NCBI GenBank assembly: GCA_039800205.1
Contig: JBDLRB010000125.1
Coordinates: 1-28,327 of the forward strand
DNA from: SYIM01 sp039800205
GTDB lineage: Bacteria > Pseudomonadota > Gammaproteobacteria > Burkholderiales > Burkholderiaceae_E
Length of the DNA stretch: 28,327 bases
Direction: 5' to 3'
Part shown: piece by piece, positions 1-6,420 of the stretch
How positions within the stretch are numbered: the stretch's first letter is position 1
How the letters are laid out: every line of letters starts with the position of its first letter
Made by a program: the position numbers and the translations under genes
The notes under the pieces: model-generated
The model's database searches: none
What the model was told of the DNA's origin: nothing
What the model saw: the letters and a program-made list of their open reading frames with translations, nothing else

Positions 1-707
1 CTGGCCAGGCGCTCAAGTGACCCGACGGCAATTGAACGAATCCGCCCTGCCTGGACGTTCTTGATCGACGCGAACACATTGTCGAACATTACCGGGACAT
101 GGCCCGCCATCAAGTCCGCAATGGCAGGCGCGCTGCCCTTGTACGGGACATGCAGCAGGGTCAAGCCATGCGCCTGCGCAAGCAACTCCATGGACAGATG
201 TGGCGGCGTACCGATTCCGGGTGACGCGTAACTCGCCTTTCCGCCCTGCGCGCGCGCCCATCGGACAAAATCATCAAGCGTGCGGATTGGGGCTGAGGGA
301 TTCACATTGAGGACGAGCGGCAAGACGCCCGTCAGGCTGATTTGCGCGAAGTCGCGCAGCGGGTCGTAGGGCAACTTGGTGAACAGGGCCACATTGACCG
401 CGTGCGGGCCATTTCCCGTCAGCAGCAGCGTATAGCCATCGGGCTTCGCCTGCTGAGCGACCTGAGTGCCCACGATGCCGGACGCGCCACCGCGGTTTTC
501 GACGACAAACGATCCCCCCATGCGCTGGGAGAGTTTCTCGGCCACGAGGCGGGCGATGATGTCTGTCGCTCCCCCGGCCGCAAAGGGCACGACGATCTTG
601 ACCGTCTGGCTTGGGTAGGTCTGCGCCCCGGCCCCACTGGACAGGCCCGAGAGCGCGATCGAGGCGGTCACTGCAGCGAGTGCTCTGAATGCGCGGCGTC
701 GAATCAT
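1..707 (-). CDS. Bug/TctC-family periplasmic substrate-binding receptor, C-terminus cut by window edge
   Basis: The reading frame is open from ATG at 707 to the left edge and gives 235 residues of a family that usually runs to about 320, so roughly the last quarter is missing. An N-terminal signal (MIRRRAF, a hydrophobic stretch, then GAGAQ) precedes the family pattern YPSQTVKIVVPFAAGGATD. Further typical blocks follow: VVENRGGASG, KPDGYTLL, LPYDPLRDF, ASPGIGTPPHLSMELL and HVPYKGSAPA. Bug receptors bind small carboxylates in the periplasm, usually for tripartite tricarboxylate transporters, but the ligand cannot be read from the sequence. A GGGGAGA purine run lies just upstream of the ATG. 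The gene ends about 44 bases before the dioxygenase gene's 3' end lies to its right; both are on the minus strand, so the two may form one transcript with the dioxygenase first. No TctA or TctB membrane gene is visible. Confidence 0.92.
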   Translation of the reverse strand, partial: MIRRRAFRALAAVTASIALSGLSSGAGAQTYPSQTVKIVVPFAAGGATDIIARLVAEKLSQRMGGSFVVENRGGASGIVGTQVAQQAKPDGYTLLLTGNGPHAVNVALFTKLPYDPLRDFAQISLTGVLPLVLNVNPSAPIRTLDDFVRWARAQGGKASYASPGIGTPPHLSMELLAQAHGLTLLHVPYKGSAPAIADLMAGHVPVMFDNVFASIKNVQAGRIRSIAVGSLERLA

Positions 708-751
708 CTTGTCTCCCCTTTTTTTGAGTGAATTGCGGCTTGAGCACGCGA

Positions 752-1633
752 TCAGTCGAGAAAGGGCTCATCGCCCTCGACCGTTGTTCGTCTCATCACC
801 CGACGGTGCTGATTGTCAAACTCGGTCGCTCGGTGCATCGTGCAACGGTTATCCCAGAAAACCAGGTCGCGCGGGCGCCACGCGTGGCTGTACACAAATT
901 GGGGCTGGGTCGCGAACTCGCTGACCTCGACAACGAGCTGTCGGCCCGCCTCTTCGGGCAGGCCTTCGATGGTCCGGGTCAGCCCTTCGCTGAGATAGAC
1001 GGCCCGGCGCCGACTGACCGGGTGGGTCCGAAGGGCCGGATGCGTCACGGGGGGGGCCTTGGCGCGCTCGGCCTCCGTCAGCGGTGGCCGGTGGGTCAGA
1101 TAGGTTGAGTAGTGCCATGCATAGTCATGCACGCCACGCAGTTGAGCCAAACGATCGCGGAGCACGTCCGGCAGCGCATCGTGGGCCGCGTACATGCTGG
1201 CGAATTCGGTGTTGGCACCCTCAGGCGGACACTCGACGCCGTAGAGCAGCGAACCCAACATCGGTCGCCTGAAGTAGGACATGTCCGAGTGCCAGATCAT
1301 GCCGGCCCGATCGGCCCCGATCATCTCCCCCTTATCGTTACGCACGTTGGAGATGTAGGTGACCTGGGGAAAGCCTTCGACCGAAAAACGGCTGACCAGA
1401 TGGCCAACCAGGGGACCGAATCGGGCCGAAAAGTCGACATGCAGGGCGGGCGGCAGGTCTTGGTCACGAAAGACCAGCACACCATATCGGCCCAGTGCCT
1501 GATTGAGATCCTGGTATTGCTCAGACCTGATCGGCTGAGATAGATCGATCCCCTTGACCTCGGCACCAATGTGTTCGGAGACAGGGTCGAAGCTCAATCC
1601 GGATGGCGAGACGAACGATGCGTTTGGGGTCAT
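752..1633 (-). CDS. TauD/TfdA-family Fe(II)/2-oxoglutarate-dependent dioxygenase
   Basis: A 293-residue protein, normal length for the family. The facial iron triad is visible as H115-x-D117 (in WHSD) and H267 (in CTMHRAT). T142 (ANTEF) and an arginine of the RRVMRRTT block near 278-282 fit 2-oxoglutarate binding. Such enzymes couple 2-oxoglutarate decarboxylation to hydroxylation of substrates such as taurine, alkylsulfonates or aryloxyalkanoates. The substrate here is unknown. The frame extends upstream to a TTG at 1663, but I chose the ATG at 1633 because the protein then begins just before the conserved SGLSFDPVSEHIGAEVKG region. No strong Shine-Dalgarno sequence is seen at either start. 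It is divergent from the SDR gene and reads toward the truncated Bug receptor. Confidence 0.93.
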   Translation of the reverse strand: MTPNASFVSPSGLSFDPVSEHIGAEVKGIDLSQPIRSEQYQDLNQALGRYGVLVFRDQDLPPALHVDFSARFGPLVGHLVSRFSVEGFPQVTYISNVRNDKGEMIGADRAGMIWHSDMSYFRRPMLGSLLYGVECPPEGANTEFASMYAAHDALPDVLRDRLAQLRGVHDYAWHYSTYLTHRPPLTEAERAKAPPVTHPALRTHPVSRRRAVYLSEGLTRTIEGLPEEAGRQLVVEVSEFATQPQFVYSHAWRPRDLVFWDNRCTMHRATEFDNQHRRVMRRTTVEGDEPFLD

Positions 1634-1752
1634 GGCGCTTTTTGTCTGACAATTTGTCGGCAATTATTGATACAGATTCGCGTCAGAGTCAAGCGAGCCT
1701 GCTGAGCACTCCGGCACCGCTAGAATGGCGCGCTTCTTCTGGGCACATCACC
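1634..1752. promoter_or_regulatory. Divergent promoter region between the dioxygenase and SDR genes
   Basis: This 119-base stretch is locally AT-rich against a GC-rich background. On the plus strand TTGTCT (1642-1647) and TATTGA (1665-1670) are 17 bases apart, a weak sigma70-like pair that could serve the SDR gene. No clear operator was recognised. The assignment is by eye only. Confidence 0.3.
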
Positions 1753-2451
1753 ATGCAGTCTCTTCCCCATTCGTTTCGAGCCCTGGTTCTGGGCGCCTCG
1801 GGCACGATCGGCTCGGCGTTTGCACGGGTGCTCGAGCAAACGCCCGGTTGCGAATCGGTCTGTTCGATCTCGCGCCGGACCCACCCCGCGTTCAACTATG
1901 AAGCGCCGGAGGAGCTGCCGACGCTCATGCCGGAGATCCGAGCGATGGGTCCCTACTCGGTCGTCATTGATGCGACGGGCATTCTGTCGATCGACTCAGC
2001 GGGACCGGAAAAGTCGCTTGCCGCCCTGCGCCCGGCGACATTCGAACGCCTCATGCACATCAATGCGATGGGCCCGCTGCTGATGCTGAGCGCATTGATG
2101 CCCGACCTGGTCACGGGACGCTGCCTGTACGGGAAATTGTCGGCCCGGGTCGGCAGCATCACCGACAATCAGTTGGGCGGTTGGTACAGCTACCGGGCAT
2201 CGAAGGCCGCTCTGAACATGCTGCTCCAGACCACGGCCATCGAACTCCATCGCCGCCGCCCCGACTGGGTGATTGCGGCGCTGCAACCGGGTACCGTCCG
2301 CTCGGCGCTCTCCGAGCGATTCGTTGCGTCACGCAACGATCTGACCGACCCTCAATCGAGCGCGGACGGCCTGCTCCGGGCACTGGATACGCTGCCCGCC
2401 GGCCCGAGAGCGCACTTCATCGACTATCGGGGTCACTCGATTCCCTGGTAG
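1753..2451 (+). CDS. Short-chain dehydrogenase/reductase, C-factor (CsgA)-like
   Basis: A 232-residue single-domain SDR. The nucleotide-binding glycine motif is LGASGTIG (residues 13-20). N104 sits in the HINAMGP block. The catalytic set is S135 in ARVGSITDN, with Y147 and K151 in YSYRASK. The block SARVGSITDNQLGGWYSYRA is characteristic of the C-factor/CsgA-like subgroup, whose members act on poorly defined carbonyl or alcohol substrates using NAD(P). The frame is open for 50 codons upstream, but that part is not SDR-like, so I take the ATG at 1753, which places the Rossmann strand 8 residues in. No clear ribosome binding site is seen. It is convergent with the isocitrate-dehydrogenase-type gene, with an 18-base gap. 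Confidence 0.9.
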   Translation: MQSLPHSFRALVLGASGTIGSAFARVLEQTPGCESVCSISRRTHPAFNYEAPEELPTLMPEIRAMGPYSVVIDATGILSIDSAGPEKSLAALRPATFERLMHINAMGPLLMLSALMPDLVTGRCLYGKLSARVGSITDNQLGGWYSYRASKAALNMLLQTTAIELHRRRPDWVIAALQPGTVRSALSERFVASRNDLTDPQSSADGLLRALDTLPAGPRAHFIDYRGHSIPW

Positions 2452-2469
2452 CCGGACAGGCCGACGGTC

Positions 2470-3501
2470 TCAGCGCTGGACGGCCTGGATCAGGGCCAGC
2501 GTGAAATCGTTCGTGGAGGCCGAACCGCCCAGATCGCCGGTACGAACCCCACGATGATTGATCGTCTGATCGATGGCCTGCCGCAAGCGATTCGCCAGAT
2601 CCGTTCGGTCAACATGCTCGAGCATCAGCGCCGCGGCCAGCAGGAGCGCGGTCGGATTGGCCTTGCCCTGCCCTGCGATATCGGGCGCCGAACCATGAAC
2701 CGCCTCGAAGATCGCCGCGTCATCACCGATGTTTGCGCCAGGCGCCATCCCCAGCCCACCAATCAGGCCGGCGACCAGGTCGGATAGGATGTCCCCGAAC
2801 AGGTTTGTTGTGACCAGCACATCGAACTGCCAGGGATTGAGCACAAGTTTCATCGCGCAGGCATCGACGATCACGGTCTCGAATTCAAACTGGCCGCGAT
2901 AGCGTTCTTCGTAGAGGCGCTCGGCCGTTTCCTTGAAAATGCCGGTCAGCGCTTTCATCACATTGGCCTTGTGGACCACGCTCACCTTGCGGCGCCCCTG
3001 TTGCACGGCAAAATCAAACGCGTAGCGGAGGATGCGCTCGCAGCCCGCCCGGGTATTGACACCCGTCGCCATGGCCACGGCATGCGGATCACCGTCGATC
3101 TCGACGTAGTGTTCGTGGCCGATGTAGAGGCCTTCGAGATTCTCACGGACGACGACCAGATCGATGTTCTGGTAGCGCCCCCCTGCGACCATCGTTCGGG
3201 CCGGGCGCAGGTTGGCGTATAGCTTGAAGGCCTCGCGCAGCCGAACGTTGATGCTGCGATAGCCGCCCCCCGAAGGCGTTTCCAGAGGCCCCTTGAGGGC
3301 CAGGCGGTTGCGGCGGATGCTATCGATCGTTTCAACCGGCAAGGGATCCCCAAATCGTTTGACCGCGTCGAGCCCGGCGCTACAGGGCTCCCAGACAAAC
3401 GGCGCGCCCAGCGCTTCGAGCACCCGGACCGTCGAATCCATGATTTCCGGTCCGATGCCATCGCCCGCGATCAGGGTGGCGGGAATACTTTTGAAGGACA
3501 C
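2470..3501 (-). CDS. Isocitrate/isopropylmalate dehydrogenase family enzyme, probably NAD-dependent isocitrate dehydrogenase
   Basis: 343 residues, full length for the short NAD-type enzymes. Aligned by eye with E. coli Icd, the substrate residues are S83, N85, R89, R99, R119, Y126 and K178, and the metal ligands are D213, D237 and D241. The S-x-N pair in GGGYRSINVRLRE favours isocitrate over isopropylmalate. D274-I275 (in HGSAPDIAG) occupies the place of the K-Y pair that selects NADP in E. coli Icd, so NAD is inferred. Homoisocitrate or tartrate-type activity cannot be excluded. The start is GTG at 3501 with GGAG six bases upstream. The gene is divergent from the CoA-transferase operon and has no other TCA-cycle gene beside it. 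Confidence 0.9.
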   Translation of the reverse strand: MSFKSIPATLIAGDGIGPEIMDSTVRVLEALGAPFVWEPCSAGLDAVKRFGDPLPVETIDSIRRNRLALKGPLETPSGGGYRSINVRLREAFKLYANLRPARTMVAGGRYQNIDLVVVRENLEGLYIGHEHYVEIDGDPHAVAMATGVNTRAGCERILRYAFDFAVQQGRRKVSVVHKANVMKALTGIFKETAERLYEERYRGQFEFETVIVDACAMKLVLNPWQFDVLVTTNLFGDILSDLVAGLIGGLGMAPGANIGDDAAIFEAVHGSAPDIAGQGKANPTALLLAAALMLEHVDRTDLANRLRQAIDQTINHRGVRTGDLGGSASTNDFTLALIQAVQR

Positions 3502-3643
3502 TTTGTGCTCCGCAGCAACTGAACGTTCGGCGAATAGTAATCGATAATGACGCCTTCGCCCCTTGGTTGATGGGCGACCAGAACAAGGATCTCGTCATGT
3601 CCCTCAGTGCCTCGAGGCCGCCCGGCCGCAGCAGGAGCTCAGC
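3502..3643. promoter_or_regulatory. Divergent intergenic region, IDH-type gene and CoA-transferase operon
   Basis: 142 bases between two divergent starts must hold both promoters. The only AT-leaning segment is near 3535-3550 and contains GATAAT, a possible plus-strand -10 element, without a convincing -35 partner. The purine-rich AGGAG ends six bases before the CoA-transferase ATG at 3644 and supports that start over an upstream in-frame GTG-type start. Confidence 0.3.
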
Positions 3644-4828
3644 ATGAGTGCCGCCGCGGATCGGCCCGCCGCCTCCCCCACCGCGCTGCTCGCGGGCGTT
3701 CGCGTCATCGAATTCTGTCAGGTCGCAGCCGGTCCCTTTTGTGGGCAGCTCCTGGCCGACTTCGGCGCCGAAGTCATCAAGGTTGAACCGCTCGAGGGCG
3801 ATGCGATGCGGCAGTGGCCGCCCGTCTCGCAAGGGTTCAGCGAAAACTTCGCTTCCGTCAATCGGGGCAAGCGCTCGATCTGCCTGGACCTCAAGACCGA
3901 ATCAGGCCGGGAGCGGGCCCGTGCGCTGGCACTCGGTGCGGATATCGTGGTCGAGAACAACCGTCCCGGGGTCATGGAGCGTCTGGGGTTGGGGTGGTCC
4001 TGGTTTGCGCCGCGAAAGCCCCAGCTGATCTACTGCTCGATCTCGGCCTTCGGTCAGGACGGACCGAGGTCCTCGGAGGGCGGATTCGATCTGACCATCC
4101 AGGCCGCCTCGGGCGTCATGAGCGTCACCGGTGAGCCCGGCGGCGCTCCAGTGAAGGCTGGCGTGCCACTGGTCGACTTTGGCGCGGGCTTGTACGCCGC
4201 GTATTCGATCACGGCCATGCTGGCCCGGGTTCGCGCAGGCGGCCCCGGAGGGCAGATCGATGTCCCGATGTTTGCGACCACGATCGCGATGTCAGCGCTC
4301 CAGACAAGCGAGTATTTCGGCACGGGCCAGAACCCGCGAAAGCTGGGATCGGCCCATCCACGCAACGCGCCCTACCAGGCCTACCGCGCGCGGGACGGCT
4401 GGTTTGCGATTGCGGCGGGCAACAACCGGCTGTGGCGGCTGGTCTGCGAGGTGATCGGTCAGCCGGACTGGCCCGAAGATCCACGCTTTGCGAACCCGAC
4501 GCAGCGTGCCGCATACCAGGACGCGCTGAAAGTGATGCTCGAGACCCGATTCGCGGACGACGACGCCGCGTCCTGGGTTCGCCGCTTTGCCGGGGCAGGT
4601 GTGCCTGCCGCACCGATCAATGGCTACGCTGAAGCGCTTTCGGATCCGCAGGCCCGTCACCTGGGGCTTGTCCAGCCGATGACCTTGCCCAACGGCGTGC
4701 AAACACAGACGGTTGGCTGTCCGGTGCGCATCGACGGACAGATCGTGCGCATCAATACCCGTCCGCCGGCCCTGGGCGAGGCCGACGAAGGCCGGACGCC
4801 CTCCATCCATCCGGAGATACCGCGATGA
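3644..4828 (+). CDS. CaiB/BaiF (family III) CoA-transferase
   Basis: 394 residues, typical length. The start LLAGVRVIEFCQVAAGPFCGQLLADFGAEVIKVE carries the standard N-terminal block (quoted here by its key elements GVRVIEF, AGPF and LADFGAEVIKVEP). NRGKRSICLDLK follows, and the aspartate expected to form the acyl-anhydride intermediate is D149 in GGFDLTIQAASG. Family III enzymes move CoA from a donor acyl-CoA to a carboxylic acid. The start has AGGAG six bases upstream. It is the first gene of an operon: its TGA overlaps the ATG of the thiol dioxygenase gene by four bases (ATGA at 4825-4828), implying translational coupling. With that neighbour, activation of a sulfinate such as 3-sulfinopropionate is a reasonable inference, but substrate cannot be read directly. 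Confidence 0.93.
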   Translation: MSAAADRPAASPTALLAGVRVIEFCQVAAGPFCGQLLADFGAEVIKVEPLEGDAMRQWPPVSQGFSENFASVNRGKRSICLDLKTESGRERARALALGADIVVENNRPGVMERLGLGWSWFAPRKPQLIYCSISAFGQDGPRSSEGGFDLTIQAASGVMSVTGEPGGAPVKAGVPLVDFGAGLYAAYSITAMLARVRAGGPGGQIDVPMFATTIAMSALQTSEYFGTGQNPRKLGSAHPRNAPYQAYRARDGWFAIAAGNNRLWRLVCEVIGQPDWPEDPRFANPTQRAAYQDALKVMLETRFADDDAASWVRRFAGAGVPAAPINGYAEALSDPQARHLGLVQPMTLPNGVQTQTVGCPVRIDGQIVRINTRPPALGEADEGRTPSIHPEIPR

Positions 4829-5460
4829 TTCAAGCCCCATTCAGTGACCTCGAATCGATTGCGCCCCTGCGCGCCTTCGTTCAAGCCATGACCTCGATCG
4901 TCGATCGTTGTCCGGACGAGTCGACCCTGCTGGAGGCCGCGCGCCGTGAACTCGCACAGCTGTTGAAAGACGACCAGTGGTTGCCGGCCGACTGTGCGCA
5001 CGCGCCGGCGGGCGCCTACCGCCAGTACCTGCTCCATTGCGACCCCCTGGAGCGATTTTCAGTGGTCAGTTTTGCGTGGGGCCCCGGCGCCACCACGCCC
5101 ATTCACGACCATACGGTCTGGGGCCTGATCGGCATCCTCCGAGGCGCTGAACGCTGTACCGAATATCGGGTCGCCGAAGATGGAGGCATCGATGCCGCCG
5201 GCTGCGAACATCTGATGACCCCCGGCATGATCGACCCGGTCTCGCCCACGCTCGGCGACTGGCATCAGGTCAGCAATGCGTCACCCGACCAGGTCTCGAT
5301 CAGTATCCATGTGTACGGCGGAAACATTGGGGCCATTCGCCGGCACCGGCTTGGAGACACGCGGGACCGTATTCTGGAATTCGTATCGGGCTATTCGTCG
5401 GCGTGGGTGCCCAACCTCTGGGATCGATCGTTGTCCAAAACAAGGACCTCCAACCAATGA
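4825..5460 (+). CDS. Thiol dioxygenase of the cysteine/3-mercaptopropionate dioxygenase family
   Basis: A 211-residue cupin. Iron ligands are H94 and H96 (PIHDHTVWG) and H147 (DWHQVSN). The outer-sphere Ser-His-Tyr triad of this family is present as S160-x-H162-x-Y164 in SISIHVYGG. R67 in YRQYLL is placed like the carboxylate-binding arginine of cysteine dioxygenase. These enzymes add O2 to a thiol to give a sulfinate. The bacterial branch includes both cysteine and 3-mercaptopropionate dioxygenases, and the motifs alone do not separate them. The ATG overlaps the CoA-transferase stop, and its own TGA overlaps the crotonase ATG (5457-5460). The operon context with two CoA-related genes favours a thiol acid such as 3-mercaptopropionate as substrate (inference). 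Confidence 0.88.
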   Translation: MIQAPFSDLESIAPLRAFVQAMTSIVDRCPDESTLLEAARRELAQLLKDDQWLPADCAHAPAGAYRQYLLHCDPLERFSVVSFAWGPGATTPIHDHTVWGLIGILRGAERCTEYRVAEDGGIDAAGCEHLMTPGMIDPVSPTLGDWHQVSNASPDQVSISIHVYGGNIGAIRRHRLGDTRDRILEFVSGYSSAWVPNLWDRSLSKTRTSNQ

Positions 5461-6263
5461 GCTCGCTCGCGCCTTTGCAGTGCGCTCGGGCAGGAGGCGT
5501 TACGGCGCTGATCCTCGACCGACCCGCCGTGGGTCACGCGCTGTCGGCTGAACTCGTCGCGGCACTGGATGACGCGATAGACACCGCACTGTCCGATCCG
5601 ACGGCCCATACGCTGGTCTTGATGGCCGCCGGAAAGCACTTCTGTACCGGATTCGACCTGACGGATCTGGAGCAGGCCAGCGATGCCGATCTGATGGAAC
5701 GATTCATCCGCATCGAATTGCTTTTGCAAAAGCTGTGGCACGCGCCGGTGCAAACGGTGGCTATCGCGCAGGGTCGCTGCTGGGGGGCCGGCGCAGACCT
5801 CTTCGCCGCCTGTGATCAGCGTGTCCTGACCGCTCAGACCACGCTGCGTTTTCCCGGCGCAGCCTTCGGGATCGTGCTGGGGAGCAGGCGCCTCGCGCTC
5901 CGAGTCGGTCCCGTGCGCGCGCGCGCACTGATCGCCGGGGGAATGGAACTGGATGCCTCAACGGCCGTGCACTGGGGTCTCGCGACCGAGCTGATCGAGA
6001 CCCCGCTCGACCTGGAGGCCCCAGCCGATCCAGCAGCACGCCTTGCGCGCTGGTCCGCTCATCTGCCGCCTCCGCCGGTGGTCGATCGTCCAAGCTTCGA
6101 ACAGATTCGAAAGGCAACCCTTCGGGCCCTGGATCCACAGTTCGACGCCAGCAGCGATGGGGATCTCGCCGCTCTGGTTCGATCGGCAGCACGCCCCGGT
6201 CTGCGCGACCGACTGGTTCGCTACCGCGAGCGCGTACGCAGTTCACGCGCAAAAGTCGCATAG
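5457..6263 (+). CDS. Enoyl-CoA hydratase/isomerase (crotonase-fold) family protein lacking the usual catalytic glutamates
   Basis: 268 residues with a normal crotonase fold: ALILDRPAVGHALS at the N-terminus, the first oxyanion-hole block KHFCTGFDL (about 60-68) and the second GRCWGAGADLFAACD (106-120). Compared by eye with rat enoyl-CoA hydratase, the position of Glu144 is D114 and that of Glu164 is G134 (LRFPGAAFG), so neither hydratase glutamate is kept. It may therefore catalyse another reaction on an acyl-CoA, such as isomerisation, decarboxylation or C-S chemistry. The start is the ATG that overlaps the thiol dioxygenase stop by four bases; a longer frame from 5403 is an artefact. It is the last gene before the TPP riboswitch. 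Confidence 0.88.
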   Translation: MSSLAPLQCARAGGVTALILDRPAVGHALSAELVAALDDAIDTALSDPTAHTLVLMAAGKHFCTGFDLTDLEQASDADLMERFIRIELLLQKLWHAPVQTVAIAQGRCWGAGADLFAACDQRVLTAQTTLRFPGAAFGIVLGSRRLALRVGPVRARALIAGGMELDASTAVHWGLATELIETPLDLEAPADPAARLARWSAHLPPPPVVDRPSFEQIRKATLRALDPQFDASSDGDLAALVRSAARPGLRDRLVRYRERVRSSRAKVA

Positions 6264-6264
6264 A

Positions 6265-6293
6265 TCCCCTACAATCCACATCCGATCAATCCA
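6265..6293 (+). promoter_or_regulatory. Possible promoter of the riboswitch transcript
   Basis: TACAAT at 6270-6275 resembles a -10 hexamer and would start transcription around 6282, just before the aptamer. No good -35 element lies at the right distance, since that stretch is the 3' end of the crotonase gene. Read-through from the upstream operon is the alternative. Confidence 0.3.
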
Positions 6294-6420
6294 GTCGCCA
6301 GGGGAGCCCGCCCGGAATAGACCTGACTCAGGTCGGTACCCGCAGGGCTGAGAGTGCGTCGTGGCCTTCGACGCAGACCCTGGAACCTGATCCGGTTCAT
6401 ACCGGCGGAGGAAGCGCGAC
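6294..6420 (+). ncRNA. TPP riboswitch (THI element)
   Basis: The conserved TPP aptamer elements occur in order: GGGG at 6301-6304, CTGAGA at 6348-6353, GACCC near 6376-6380, ACCTGATCCGG from 6385, and CATACCGGCGGAGGAAG ending at 6414. P1 can be closed by GTCGC (6294-6298) pairing with GCGAC (6416-6420). Two extra hairpins fit the variable arms: GACCT/AGGTC within the P3 region, and TGCGTC/GACGCA after CTGAGA. The element ends directly at the ATG of the symporter gene, and the GGAGGAAG run (6407-6414) is both conserved aptamer sequence and the only Shine-Dalgarno candidate. Ligand binding would therefore block ribosome access directly, without a separate expression platform (inference). Confidence 0.95.

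Noticed and set aside
1634..1663. Upstream TTG start for the TauD-like gene
   Set aside because: No ribosome binding site is seen, and the extra ten residues are not family-like; the ATG at 1633 is simpler.
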